This document shows positions 23,940 through 31,392 of a stretch of DNA of 51,172 nt, piece after piece; positions within the stretch are counted from its first letter, which is position 1; each line of letters opens with the position of its first letter. The notes under the pieces were generated by a model. The model was not told the DNA's origin and did not search any database. It worked only from the letters and a program-made list of their open reading frames with translations. The stretch is from the NCBI RefSeq assembly GCF_018982965.1, contig NZ_JACBYP010000054.1, positions 1 through 51,172 of the forward strand, read 5' to 3'. The translations under genes were made by a program, and so were the position numbers. The DNA comes from Streptomyces mayonensis. Lineage in GTDB: Bacteria; Actinomycetota; Actinomycetes; Streptomycetales; Streptomycetaceae.

Positions 23940-25136
23940 TCAGTCGAGCGGGGCGAGGGTGAGCCGTGCCTCGGCCGGGTTGCCGTCGTGCACCAGGGAC
24001 TCGTGGTTGCCGACGTCGTCGAAGGCGAAGGCGTACGCCTTTCCGTCGGCCATCCGGTCGTGGATGATCCGGGCGTAGTGGTTGGTCACCGAGTCCCGGT
24101 AGAAGCCGGCCGCCGACGGGTCGGGCTGGTTCGGGTTGCTCAGCAGCGTCGAGCGGTTGAAGCCCGCGCACAGGGTGCGGGAGATCGGCCCGCGCACCTG
24201 GTCGTTGGGTGCGTCGAGGAGCCGGTGGCAGCCGAAGACGCTGGAGGCGTCGGGCTTCTGGAAGCTCGTGACGACCGCGCCGGAGCTGTTGGTGAAGTTC
24301 ATGACGTTGCCCGAGACACGGCCGGAGTACTTGGTGTTCGGCTGGTCCCCGAAGGGCGTGACCGTGAGGGTGGTCGTCGTGTACTTCTGCCACACGCGGT
24401 TGATGTAGTCGTCCATGACCGAGGCGGGCAACGCCCCCGTCTCCACTCCGTACAGAGGGGCCAGCGCCCGCAGGACGGTGCCGTCGGGCCGGGTCTGGAT
24501 CAGCCCGCCCCAGCCAGGCTGCGCCCGCAGCGCGTCGAACACCCCGTTGTAGCCGCCGGCCTTGAGCTGCCCGGCACTGGTCACGCTGCCGTCGGCGCGC
24601 TGCACGCCGACGGTGTAGGGCGCGGAGAACATGTCGACCTGGGTGCTGTTCAGCCACAGCCCGTCGTTGTTGAGCGTGTACTCGGACCAGTTGAACAGGA
24701 TGTTGCGGTTGGGGTCGCTCGGGTTCTGGACCGCGGGCTGCACCAGGCCGCCCGTGGTCAGCCGGAAGTCGATCTTCTGGCCGTACGAGAAGTAGATGCG
24801 CCCCGAGAGCTTCGGGATCCGGATCGTCTTGGTCTGCCCGGCCGCCGGTCCTGGAATGGACGCGTCCGGTGCCGGGGTGGGGGGATTGCCGCCGGCGGGC
24901 CAGGCGTGGAAGGTGCCGTTGGCGTCGGCCCAGCCCTGCTGTCCGGTGGTCAGCGAAGTGCCGAGGTTGTAGATGTGGACCGCGTCGCCGCGGGCGGAGT
25001 TGTTGGTGATCTTCAGGGGGATCGTGGCGGGCACCGCGGCGTCCGCGGCCGGTGCGCCGCCGAACGTGAGCAGGGCGCCGGCCAGACCTGCGGCCGTGGC
25101 CACGGCGAGCAGACGGCGTCTGAGTCTCGAGAGCAC
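23940..25136 (-). CDS. Secreted GH64 endo-beta-1,3-glucanase (first copy)
   Basis: A 398-residue exported glucanase with a Sec signal (about 1-34, ending APAADA). The GH64 fold of the laminaripentaose-producing enzymes covers the rest: FHAWPAGG, GRIYFSYGQKIDFRLT, the catalytic strand FNWSEYTLNNDG...STQVDMFS, and GNHESLVHDG near the end. Glu152 and Asp168 are 16 residues apart, as in the Streptomyces matensis enzyme (Glu154/Asp170). It cleaves beta-1,3-glucan outside the cell. The start is GTG, lying inside an operator-like palindrome. A paralogue of the same length lies about 5 kb downstream; the two differ in upstream control sequence. Confidence 0.93.
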   Translation of the reverse strand: MLSRLRRRLLAVATAAGLAGALLTFGGAPAADAAVPATIPLKITNNSARGDAVHIYNLGTSLTTGQQGWADANGTFHAWPAGGNPPTPAPDASIPGPAAGQTKTIRIPKLSGRIYFSYGQKIDFRLTTGGLVQPAVQNPSDPNRNILFNWSEYTLNNDGLWLNSTQVDMFSAPYTVGVQRADGSVTSAGQLKAGGYNGVFDALRAQPGWGGLIQTRPDGTVLRALAPLYGVETGALPASVMDDYINRVWQKYTTTTLTVTPFGDQPNTKYSGRVSGNVMNFTNSSGAVVTSFQKPDASSVFGCHRLLDAPNDQVRGPISRTLCAGFNRSTLLSNPNQPDPSAAGFYRDSVTNHYARIIHDRMADGKAYAFAFDDVGNHESLVHDGNPAEARLTLAPLD

Positions 25137-25141
25137 TCTCC
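25128..25141. promoter_or_regulatory. Second LacI-type operator over the GH64 start codon
   Basis: CGAGAGCACTCTCC matches the upstream TGAGAGCGCTCTCA site at 11 of 14 positions and covers the GTG start. Its centre is 55 bases from the other site, about five helical turns, suggesting cooperative binding or roadblock repression. Confidence 0.5.
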
Positions 25142-25181
25142 ACCTCCGTGCGGGGTGTGGGGGAATTGGTCCGTACCGATC

Positions 25182-25197
25182 CTGAGAGCGCTCTCAG
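25182..25197. promoter_or_regulatory. LacI-type operator upstream of GH64
   Basis: CTGAGAGCGCTCTCAG is a perfect 16-base palindrome with the central CG typical of LacI-family sites (compare CebR/CelR TGGGAGCGCTCCCA). It is 46 bases upstream of the glucanase start. No LacI gene is in the window, so the regulator is encoded elsewhere. Confidence 0.7.
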
Positions 25198-25317
25198 AGT
25201 CGCGCCGGGGCGCGTCCATGTCAATGTCGGGGACCGTGCTCCCGCCGCCGGGCGCCGCCCTGCTGCCGCCGGGCCGCCCCGTCACCGGCGGGCTGACTAC
25301 GAGGAGGAGGTCACCTC

Positions 25318-25539
25318 GTGGTGCCGGACCCCGTCGGCGCCCCGGCGAAGCAGGCGGGTTCGCCGATTTCTGGCCGGGGTGTCGCAGGAACTGGCGCGCG
25401 AGGTTCACCGGCAGCCATGAGTATGGCGGGTTCGCAGCCGAAGGAGTCCTGGACGTCCGAGCCCACCGCCGTCGCCGGCCACGTCCACACCACCGGCGAC
25501 CTCTCCGCACCCCCTGGCCGACAACACCCCGCGGAATGA
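25318..25539 (+). other. Doubtful 73-codon reading frame
   Basis: The gap 25198-25603 contains no sure gene. A GTG at 25318 preceded by a strong GAGGAGGAGG opens a 73-codon frame rich in Ala, Pro, Gly and Ser with no recognisable domain. It could be a small gene, or a remnant. I list it only because of the ribosome binding site. Confidence 0.2.
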
Positions 25540-25603
25540 GGCGTCTGGCGCCGGCCGTCCGGCGGTGAGGTTCCCGACGGCCGCAGCCGGTATCGAGGTG
25601 GCG

Positions 25604-26170
25604 TTACCAGCTGCGTGCGGTGCGGTGCAGATCCTCGAAGGTCGTGTGCAGGTGATGCCCGAGCGTGCCGTACTGCGGATCGGCCAGCCACCGGGCCGCG
25701 GCGAGCCGGTATGCGGCGACGGAGGCCGCGGCGGTCAGCGTGGCCGCCGGGTCGGGGATGCCCCGTGTGCGCAGCGCGGCGGTGATCGCCTCACCGAGGG
25801 CCGCCAGTTTCGCCCATTCGCGTTCGCGCAGATCGGTATGTGCGTCGAGGATGTGCCTGCGGCGCTGTGCTGCCTCGCGGCGCTGGTCGAACCAGTCACT
25901 GCCGGCGATGAATGCCGCGTTGACCGCGTCGAGCGGGGACTGCTCGGCGGGCGCCGCGCCCACCGCTTCGCGGACCTTGGCGATGAACGAGTCCTGCTCG
26001 GGGAAGAGCACCTCGCGCTTGTCGGCGAAGTGGTTGTAGAAGGTGCGCTCGGTCAGGCCGGCGCGCGTCGCGATCTCGGCGACGGTCGTGCGTTCGTAGC
26101 CGCGCTCGGTGAACAAGTCGATCGCGGCCTTCTGCAGTCGTTCCTGCGTGCCGCCCGGCCATCGTCCCAT
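25604..26170 (-). CDS. TetR-family regulator of the divergent LLM gene
   Basis: A 188-residue TetR regulator. Helix-turn-helix at about 8-55 (QKAAIDLFTERGYERTTVAEIATRAGLTERTFYNHFADKREVLF), then an all-helical ligand domain. The ATG at 26170 fits the usual short lead-in before the first helix; an earlier in-frame start would lie inside the operator. It is divergent from an F420/flavin-dependent LLM oxidoreductase, and the shared intergenic region is filled with inverted repeats. It probably represses both genes until a substrate of the oxidoreductase is present. Confidence 0.88.
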   Translation of the reverse strand: MGRWPGGTQERLQKAAIDLFTERGYERTTVAEIATRAGLTERTFYNHFADKREVLFPEQDSFIAKVREAVGAAPAEQSPLDAVNAAFIAGSDWFDQRREAAQRRRHILDAHTDLREREWAKLAALGEAITAALRTRGIPDPAATLTAAASVAAYRLAAARWLADPQYGTLGHHLHTTFEDLHRTARSW

Positions 26171-26196
26171 GACACGCAGAGTAGTGACTACAGAGA

Positions 26197-26240
26197 CTGC
26201 AATCAAGCTGTACAGTGATTGCAGAACCTGTAATCACTGT
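26197..26240. promoter_or_regulatory. Overlapping TetR operators
   Basis: Two perfect 9-bp inverted repeats interlock: CTGCAATCA-N10-TGATTGCAG and ACAGTGATT-N11-AATCACTGT. The middle half-site is shared. The block is AT-rich compared with its surroundings and lies between the divergent TetR and LLM genes. It probably contains both promoters and their operators. Confidence 0.65.
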
Positions 26241-26288
26241 GGTGCTGCGGGACGACGGAGGCCGCGGCTGCGAAGACGACGTGAGTCA

Positions 26289-26304
26289 TGTGAAGCGGAT
26301 CACG
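26289..26304. promoter_or_regulatory. CRP-like half-site pair before the LLM gene
   Basis: TGTGA-AGCGGA-TCACG differs by one base from the CRP consensus TGTGA-N6-TCACA. It sits directly upstream of the LLM Shine-Dalgarno (AAGGAG), so binding there would block translation initiation signals or transcription. This could be chance. Confidence 0.25.
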
Positions 26305-26316
26305 AAGGAGCTCGTG

Positions 26317-27264
26317 ATGGACACTGCCGGAATGAGGGTCGGAGCGTTTCTGGGAGGCACGTTCGCGCAGGAACCCGGCATGGCCAACCTTGTCGACCGG
26401 ACTGTGGAGTTCGCGCACGAGGTGGCGGACGCCGGGGTGCGCACCGTGTGGTTCGGGCAGGCGGCGGACTACGACGCGCCCCAGCTCGCCGGGCTGGTGG
26501 GCCGGGCGGAGCCCAGGGTCCGCGTAGGGACCTCGGTCGTGCCGATGTATCCTCGCCATCCGCTGCTGCTCGCGGCCGCGGCGAAGACGGCGCAGGCGGC
26601 TGCCGCAGGGCGCTTCCGGCTCGGCGTCGGCCTCGGCGCGCGCACTGTTCTCGAGCCGCAGTTCGGCCTGCCGTATCCGCCGCAGATCCAGCACCTGCGC
26701 GAGTACCTCACCGCGCTGCGCCCGCTGCTGGACGGCGACGACGCCGCCTTCGTGGGGGAGACGCTGACGTCGCGTCCGGTCGGCTCGACGGCCGTGGCCG
26801 GGGCTTCCCCGGCGGTCCCGGTCCTGGTGGCCGCGATGGGGCCTCAGGCCCTCGCGGCCGCGGGCGAGCTGGCCGAGGGAACGATTCCGTTCCTTGCCGG
26901 GCCTCGTACCCTCACCGAACAGATCGTGCCGGCCATCACCGAAGCCGCCGCCGCGGCCGGGCGGCCGGCCCCGCAGATCGTGGCCGGGGTGCCCGCGGTG
27001 GTCACCGACGACGCAGCGGCCGCCCGCGACCGCGTCTCGGCCGCCCTCGGCTTCTACGACAGCATCCCGTCCTACCGGAAGGTCATCGCGACCGAGGGGC
27101 TGTCGAGTGCGGCGGACCTGCTGATCGCCGGCGACGAGGACACCGTCACTGCCGGTCTGCGCCGCTACTTCGACGCCGGGGCCACCGAAGTCATGATCAC
27201 CCACACCGACCTCTTCGACGCGCAAGACCGCGCTCGGACCTGGGCTGTCGCCCGGCGTCTGTGA
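26317..27264 (+). CDS. LLM-class F420/flavin-dependent oxidoreductase
   Basis: A 315-residue luciferase-like TIM-barrel protein of the actinobacterial LLM type: GAFLGGTFAQEPGMANL at the N-terminus, PRVRVGTSVVPMYPRHP (the strand that lines the cofactor pocket), FRLGVGLGARTVLEPQFGLPY, and VLVAAMGPQALAAAGELAEGTIP. Such enzymes use F420 or FMN to reduce or oxidise small molecules. AAGGAG nine bases before the ATG at 26317 decides the start. It is divergent from its likely TetR repressor. Confidence 0.87.
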   Translation: MDTAGMRVGAFLGGTFAQEPGMANLVDRTVEFAHEVADAGVRTVWFGQAADYDAPQLAGLVGRAEPRVRVGTSVVPMYPRHPLLLAAAAKTAQAAAAGRFRLGVGLGARTVLEPQFGLPYPPQIQHLREYLTALRPLLDGDDAAFVGETLTSRPVGSTAVAGASPAVPVLVAAMGPQALAAAGELAEGTIPFLAGPRTLTEQIVPAITEAAAAAGRPAPQIVAGVPAVVTDDAAAARDRVSAALGFYDSIPSYRKVIATEGLSSAADLLIAGDEDTVTAGLRRYFDAGATEVMITHTDLFDAQDRARTWAVARRL

Positions 27265-27690
27265 CTCGGGACCGAACCGGCCGCACCGCCCCCCTCCGGC
27301 TTCTGCTCCAGCACTCGTCGGAACCCGCTCGTACCCCGGTTGGCTCCCAGCGCCCGTCGTGACCGAGGCCGGGCAGCACCCGGCCGGCGGGATCGAGGAC
27401 GGCGAGGCCGACACCGGCGAGGCTGCGAGGAGCGAGCCGGGCGCGTTCGGGCGCTCGGCGCCGGGAGCGGGGGAGTGCATGCGGGCATTGCGCACCGCCG
27501 GGGCCCGCGGACGCCACCGGCGGCGGACGGCCGACGGCAAGGGGCGAGAGACATGCGCGCGAGTGAACATGTATTCGATACCGGTGGGGTGCTCGCGGGT
27601 CTCGCGTCGCCCGCCGTGCGCACTCCGCCATTCGGGGTCATCCTGGAGACCGGGCCACGAAGCCCACAGACCGACCTGCCGGGAGGTCCT
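27265..27690. other. Intergenic stretch without a recognised gene
   Basis: About 425 bases between the LLM gene and a small membrane protein gene. Several open frames cross it but none has a good start with Shine-Dalgarno or a familiar motif. The promoter of the small membrane protein gene probably lies in its right end. Confidence 0.5.
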
Positions 27691-27837
27691 GTGATTCTGC
27701 TCGCGCTGCTCCTACCCGTCGTGATGATGGCTTTCCTCTTCGCCGCCGACGCGCTGGAGGACCTCATCTTTCCGCCACCCGCGGCCCCGGACGAGAACGC
27801 TCCGGGGGCCGAGGCCGCCAGGACGACCACCCACTGA
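27691..27837 (+). CDS. Small (48-residue) membrane protein
   Basis: A short gene starting at a GTG with a strong GGGAGG four bases upstream. The product begins with one transmembrane helix, VILLALLLPVVMMAFLFAADAL, followed by a Pro/Ala-rich cytoplasmic or external tail (EDLIFPPPAAPDENAPG). Single-span proteins with the same LLLPVVMMA pattern are common in Streptomyces, function unknown. It converges on the GH16 gene across a hairpin terminator. Confidence 0.7.
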   Translation: MILLALLLPVVMMAFLFAADALEDLIFPPPAAPDENAPGAEAARTTTH

Positions 27838-27853
27838 CCGCGGCACGCGAAGA

Positions 27854-27895
27854 CGCGGGGGCGCGAGCGGGCGAGAGCCCTCCCGCACCCCCGCG
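27854..27895. terminator. Terminator between the small membrane protein and GH16 genes
   Basis: Perfect outer 8-bp arms CGCGGGGG and CCCCCGCG enclose a second, imperfect GC-rich stem. It lies in the 83-base gap of two convergent genes. Confidence 0.65.
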
Positions 27896-27920
27896 CCGCG
27901 CGGGGTGCCGCCCCGTGGGG

Positions 27921-28778
27921 TCAGCCGTCGCTCGTGGTGACCTTCACCTCGTCGACGACCAGCTGCTGCGGGAAGGTGGTCGAGCCGTCGGGGTCGCCGG
28001 GCCAGTAGCCGCCGACCGCGAGGTTCAGAATGAGGAAGAAGGGCTTGTCGAAGACCCACGCGTTGCCGTTCAGGTCGGCCGGCGTGCGGGTCTGGTAGAC
28101 GTTGCCGTCGACCGACCAAGTGATCTTGTCCGGCGCCCAGTCCACCGCGAAGGTGTGGAAGGCGTCCGCGAACGCCTCGCCGTTCGGCAGTGTGTAGCCC
28201 GCGCCGATGCCGCCCTCGCCGGAGTAGCCGGGGCCGTGGAGGGTGCCGTGCACGGTCGACGGCTCGAAGCCGACGTTCTCCATGATGTCGATCTCGCCCG
28301 AGTTGGGCCAGCCGACCTCGCCGATGTCCTGGCCCAGCATCCAGAACGCGGGCCAGATGCCCTGCCCGCGCGGGATCTTCATCCGGGCCTCGACGTGACC
28401 GTAGGTCGCGGTGAACTTGCCGGAGGTGTTCAGACGCGCGGAGGTGTACTCGCACGTGCCGTACCAGCACTGGTAGTTGCCCGGGTTCTCCCGGCGGGCC
28501 TCGATGACCAGGTTGCCCTGCCCGTCGAGCTTCGCGTTGTCGGTGCCGGGCGTGTAGTACTGCCGCTCGTGGTTGTTGACGTTGTCACCGGTTTCGAGCT
28601 GCCACTTGGCGGAGTCGACACCGGATCCGGCGGGTCCGTCGAACGTGTCGGAGAACGTCACCGCCTGGGCGGACTGCGGCTTCTGCTCCGCCTGCGCGGG
28701 GGCCACCGCGGCGGCCGCCACGAGAGTGGCCGACAGGGTGGCGAGCAGGCAACTGCGGAGCAGTCTTGGGGAGGCCAT
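27921..28778 (-). CDS. Secreted GH16 endo-beta-1,3-glucanase (laminarinase)
   Basis: A 285-residue exported enzyme with a Sec signal (1-30, ending APAQA). It is a single GH16 jelly-roll domain with the catalytic motif GEIDIMENVG: nucleophile Glu162, helper Asp164, acid/base Glu167. Further marks are YGHVEARMKIPRGQGIWPAFWMLG and FHTFAVDWAPDKITWSVDGN. It cuts beta-1,3- or mixed beta-1,3/1,4-glucan outside the cell. GGGAGA precedes the ATG. It follows the second GH64 gene on the same strand with a hairpin between, so it may be read from the GH64 promoter at reduced level. Confidence 0.93.
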   Translation of the reverse strand: MASPRLLRSCLLATLSATLVAAAAVAPAQAEQKPQSAQAVTFSDTFDGPAGSGVDSAKWQLETGDNVNNHERQYYTPGTDNAKLDGQGNLVIEARRENPGNYQCWYGTCEYTSARLNTSGKFTATYGHVEARMKIPRGQGIWPAFWMLGQDIGEVGWPNSGEIDIMENVGFEPSTVHGTLHGPGYSGEGGIGAGYTLPNGEAFADAFHTFAVDWAPDKITWSVDGNVYQTRTPADLNGNAWVFDKPFFLILNLAVGGYWPGDPDGSTTFPQQLVVDEVKVTTSDG

Positions 28779-28794
28779 GTCTCTCCCTTCATGG

Positions 28795-28819
28795 GCCCGC
28801 TCCCACGGAGGGAGCGGGC
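28795..28819 (-). terminator. Intercistronic hairpin between GH64 and GH16
   Basis: A perfect 10-bp stem, GCCCGCTCCC with GGGAGCGGGC, and an ACGGA loop. It lies 56 bases after the GH64 stop and ends just before the GH16 ribosome binding site. It could terminate, attenuate, or protect the upstream message. Confidence 0.75.
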
Positions 28820-28874
28820 ACCGAGGAGGTGGGGGGAATGAAGCGCTGTTCCGGCGCGGGTGGGGCCGGCCGGG

Positions 28875-30068
28875 TCAGTCGAAGGACTCGAGCGTGATCG
28901 CCGCGTCCTTGGGGTCGCCGTCGTGCACCAGCGACTCGTGGTTGCCGACGTCGTCGAAGGCGAAGGCGTACGCCTGGCCGTCCTGCATCTGGCCGTGGAT
29001 CAGGCGGGCGTAGTGGTTGGTGACGTCGTCCTGGTAGAACCCGGAGTTGTCGGCGTCCGGCTGCTCGGAGTTGGTGAGCAGCGTGGAACGGTTGTACGCG
29101 GCGCACAGGGTCCGCGAAATGGGGCCGCGCACCTGGTCGTTGGGGGCGTCGAGCTTGTTGTAGCAACCGAAGACCGAGTCGGAGTCCGGCTTCTCGAAGG
29201 AGGTCACCACCGCACCGCTGCCGTCGGTGAAGTCCATCTTGTCGCCGTTGACCTTGCCGTAGAACTTCGTGTCCGGCTGCTCCTTGAACGGCGTCACCGT
29301 CAGCGTGTCCGTGCCGTACTTGTCCCAGACACGGTTGATGTAGTCGTCCATCACGTCGGCGGGGATGTCGCCCGAGCCGATGCCGTGGCCGGGGGCCAGG
29401 ACGCGCAGGGGCGAGCCGTCGCCCTGGGTCTGGACGAGTCCTTCCCAGCCGCCGCCCTGCTGGGTGAGGCCGTCGGCGACCGCCTTGTACCCGCCGGGCT
29501 TCAGCGAACCCGTCTGCTTCGTGGAGCCGTCCCCTGCGGTCAGACCCACGGAGTAGGGCGCCGAGAACATGTCCACCTGGGTGGAGTTGATCCACAGACC
29601 CGAGTCGTTGAGCGTGTACTCGGTCCAGTTGAACAGCGTGTCGTGGTTGGGGTCGTCGGCGTTCTGGACGGCGGGCTGCACGAGGCCGCCCTCGGCGAGC
29701 CGGAAGTCGAGCTTCTTGCCGTACGAGAAGTAGACCCGGCCGGAGAACTTCGGAAGCTGAACGGTCTTTGACCCGCCGTTTGCGGGCCCCTCGAACGAGG
29801 CGTCGGGGGCGGGGACCGGCGGAGCGCCACCGGCGGGCCAGGCGTGGAAGGCGCCGCTCTCGTCGGCGTATCCCTGCGTGCCCGAAGCCAGTTCGGTGCC
29901 GATCACGTAGACGTAGACCTGCTCGGCGTTGCCCGAGTCGTTCTTCAGGGTGAGCGGGATGGTGTCCGGCACGGCGGAAGCGTGCTCGGCCGGGCCGCCG
30001 ACGACGGCGATGGCGCCGATGGACGCCGCGACGGCCAGGGACGCCGTCAGCTTGCGTGGGGAAAGCAC
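28875..30068 (-). CDS. Secreted GH64 endo-beta-1,3-glucanase (second copy)
   Basis: A 397-residue paralogue of the GH64 enzyme at 23940, colinear over its full length. Sec signal about 1-32 (GGPAEHASA), then FHAWPAGG, GRVYFSYGKKLDFRLA, and the catalytic FNWTEYTLNDSG...STQVDMFS with Glu150 and Asp166. The start is a GTG with AAGGAGG five bases upstream; longer in-frame readings run into the promoter region. The leader differs from that of the first copy, with no TGAGAGCGCTCTCA site, so the two enzymes are probably expressed under different conditions. It is followed by the GH16 gene. Confidence 0.93.
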   Translation of the reverse strand: MLSPRKLTASLAVAASIGAIAVVGGPAEHASAVPDTIPLTLKNDSGNAEQVYVYVIGTELASGTQGYADESGAFHAWPAGGAPPVPAPDASFEGPANGGSKTVQLPKFSGRVYFSYGKKLDFRLAEGGLVQPAVQNADDPNHDTLFNWTEYTLNDSGLWINSTQVDMFSAPYSVGLTAGDGSTKQTGSLKPGGYKAVADGLTQQGGGWEGLVQTQGDGSPLRVLAPGHGIGSGDIPADVMDDYINRVWDKYGTDTLTVTPFKEQPDTKFYGKVNGDKMDFTDGSGAVVTSFEKPDSDSVFGCYNKLDAPNDQVRGPISRTLCAAYNRSTLLTNSEQPDADNSGFYQDDVTNHYARLIHGQMQDGQAYAFAFDDVGNHESLVHDGDPKDAAITLESFD

Positions 30069-30121
30069 ACGGTCCTCCTTGGTGTGGGGGGACTTGCAGG
30101 GTTGTAGTCCTTCCCTGCGCA

Positions 30122-30135
30122 TGTCAACTAGTTGA
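30122..30135 (-). promoter_or_regulatory. Promoter/operator of the second GH64 gene
   Basis: On the minus strand a consensus TTGACA (30127-30122) overlaps the 12-base palindrome TCAACTAGTTGA. A palindrome on the -35 would let a repressor block polymerase. The -10 is unclear: TACAAC lies at a short 15-base spacing. Confidence 0.4.
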
Positions 30136-30239
30136 ACGAGATCAATCGGAAGAAGCCGCTCCAGGTTCGGGAAGTGAAGCGGACAAAGCCCTCGATTGGG
30201 CAAGTGCCCGCCACAGACCGGACGTTGTGGTCCCCGTTA

Positions 30240-30268
30240 TTGACATGTTCGCCGCTGCTTATGATGCT
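30240..30268 (+). promoter_or_regulatory. Possible promoter for the small Cys-rich ORF
   Basis: TTGACA is followed after 17 bases by GATGCT, and TATGAT lies at a too-short 14-base spacing. The transcript would reach the ORF at 30345 with a leader of about 70 bases. Confidence 0.3.
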
Positions 30269-30344
30269 GGGTGGTCTGTACCATCGGTGTCCGCGCCGAT
30301 CTGCCGGTGTCCACGGCGATCTGTGCAAGGGGAAGCGGAGGGAC

Positions 30345-30671
30345 ATGCCGTTCCTGCCCGGAAGCCGGCCGAAAGGGGCCGCGAAACGCTCGTGGCACGC
30401 CGCCCGTCAGCGAGGGTCCGGGCCCGTCGGGATCCCGGACGCCGGCGCGTGCGGATCCGGCTCCCCGTGCGGACCGCCGACGTGCGTGGAACTGACGGTG
30501 TGTACGGGCCCGCCGGCGTGCGTGGGCCCGCCGGTGTGTGTGGGCCGGTCGGGCGGCACCGGCCGCAGTGCGGGGTTCCCCCGGGCGGAGCTCCCCGCGA
30601 GGCCGTCGGGGCGCGGGCGGCGGGGCCGGGGCGTCAGGGCGTCAGGGACCAGCGCGGCGGTACGCCGGTGA
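30345..30671 (+). CDS. Putative small Cys-rich protein
   Basis: A 108-codon frame with GGAGGG just before the ATG, a candidate promoter about 80 bases upstream and Streptomyces-like third-position GC. The basic N-terminus (MPFLPGSRPKGAAKRSWHAA) is followed by a Cys/Pro-rich centre, CGSGSPCGPPTCVELTVC, that runs into two six-residue repeats ending CVGPPVCV, about seven Cys in 36 residues. The tail is Arg/Gly-rich. It overlaps the end of the opposite-strand gene by 38 bases. I recognise no family. Metal binding or a short secreted-like peptide are only guesses, and the repeat may mean the frame is fortuitous. Confidence 0.35.
   Translation: MPFLPGSRPKGAAKRSWHAARQRGSGPVGIPDAGACGSGSPCGPPTCVELTVCTGPPACVGPPVCVGRSGGTGRSAGFPRAELPARPSGRGRRGRGVRASGTSAAVRR
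30506..30548 (+). repeat. 18-bp tandem repeat (2.4 units)
   Basis: GGGCCCGCCGGCGTGCGT is followed directly by GGGCCCGCCGGTGTGTGT and a partial GGGCCGG. The unit length is a multiple of three and encodes GPP(A/V)CV in the Cys-rich frame. Confidence 0.7.
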
Positions 30672-31104
30672 GCCGGCACACGAGGAAGTAGAGCGGTATG
30701 GGTGCCGTGTACGGGGAGTCGCCGTCCGGGCCGTGCACCAGACGCGGGCCGGAGGGCCGGTCGGCGGCCGCCGGGCGGGTCCACGAAGGGTCGCCGAAGA
30801 CGTAGTGGGTGCTGTGCGGCCAGGCCACCCCGATGTCCGATCCGGAGGGGACGATCCACCACCAGCGTCCCTCGGCGGCGAAGACGCAGCCCGCGCGGGG
30901 AAGGGCGGCCAGGATGCGCTCACCGTGCTCCGGGCAGGTCCCCACCGCGTCGTGGCCGAGACCGGAGCGCAGCCCGGCGGGCAGGCGGAGCGCGGCCGGG
31001 CCGGGGGTGCGGTGCAGCGGCGGATGGACGCTGCCGGGCGTGCACGCTCCCTCACGCGCGGTGGTCGCTGACGGGCGTGGGTCACGGGTGTGCTGCAGGT
31101 CCAT
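30634..31104 (-). CDS. Conserved protein of unknown function beside an XRE regulator
   Basis: A 156-residue soluble protein. The N-terminal 40 residues look disordered. The rest is Trp-rich and seems folded: ERILAALPRAGCVFAAEGRWWWIVPSGSDIGVAWPHSTHYV and PIPLYFLVCRLTGVPPRW. It is divergent from an XRE/DUF5753 regulator, an arrangement often seen in Streptomyces, where such small partners accompany these regulators. I cannot name a family or function. The ATG at 31104 begins the segment with coding bias. Confidence 0.6.
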   Translation of the reverse strand: MDLQHTRDPRPSATTAREGACTPGSVHPPLHRTPGPAALRLPAGLRSGLGHDAVGTCPEHGERILAALPRAGCVFAAEGRWWWIVPSGSDIGVAWPHSTHYVFGDPSWTRPAAADRPSGPRLVHGPDGDSPYTAPIPLYFLVCRLTGVPPRWSLTP

Positions 31105-31287
31105 GGGGGGTGTCCTTCGGCGCGTACAACCGGCGGAGCACCAGGAGAACGTTGTCATGCACGACCGTCCCAGGGGTGGGGGATGCGTCATCTGCAGGAC
31201 GGGTCTGGTGTCCGGTTGGCGAAAGGAGGAAACGGGGAGCGGTGCAGCCACTGTGTCATCCGTCAACAACCCTGCGCAACCGCCAAG

Positions 31288-31302
31288 TTGAAAATTGCAG
31301 CT
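31288..31302. promoter_or_regulatory. AT-rich operator-like element upstream of the XRE gene
   Basis: TTGAAAATTGCAGCT stands out in GC-rich DNA inside the 288-base divergent region 31105-31392. AT-rich TTGAAA/TTGCA elements are frequent before XRE/DUF5753 genes of the WhiJ type. TTGAAA could also serve as a -35. No other gene is evident in this region. Confidence 0.35.
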
Positions 31303-31392
31303 GAGTGACGGCATGCTCCTCGGGCGGACGTGTCCGCATGACAGACTGTGCCTCCGGGGCCCGGGCGCGGCAGACGGTGAGAGGGAGATGGT

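Noticed and set aside
30246..30265. TTGACA with TATGAT as a promoter at 30240
   Set aside because: The spacer is only 14 bases, too short for normal polymerase binding; the weaker GATGCT at 17 bases was listed instead.
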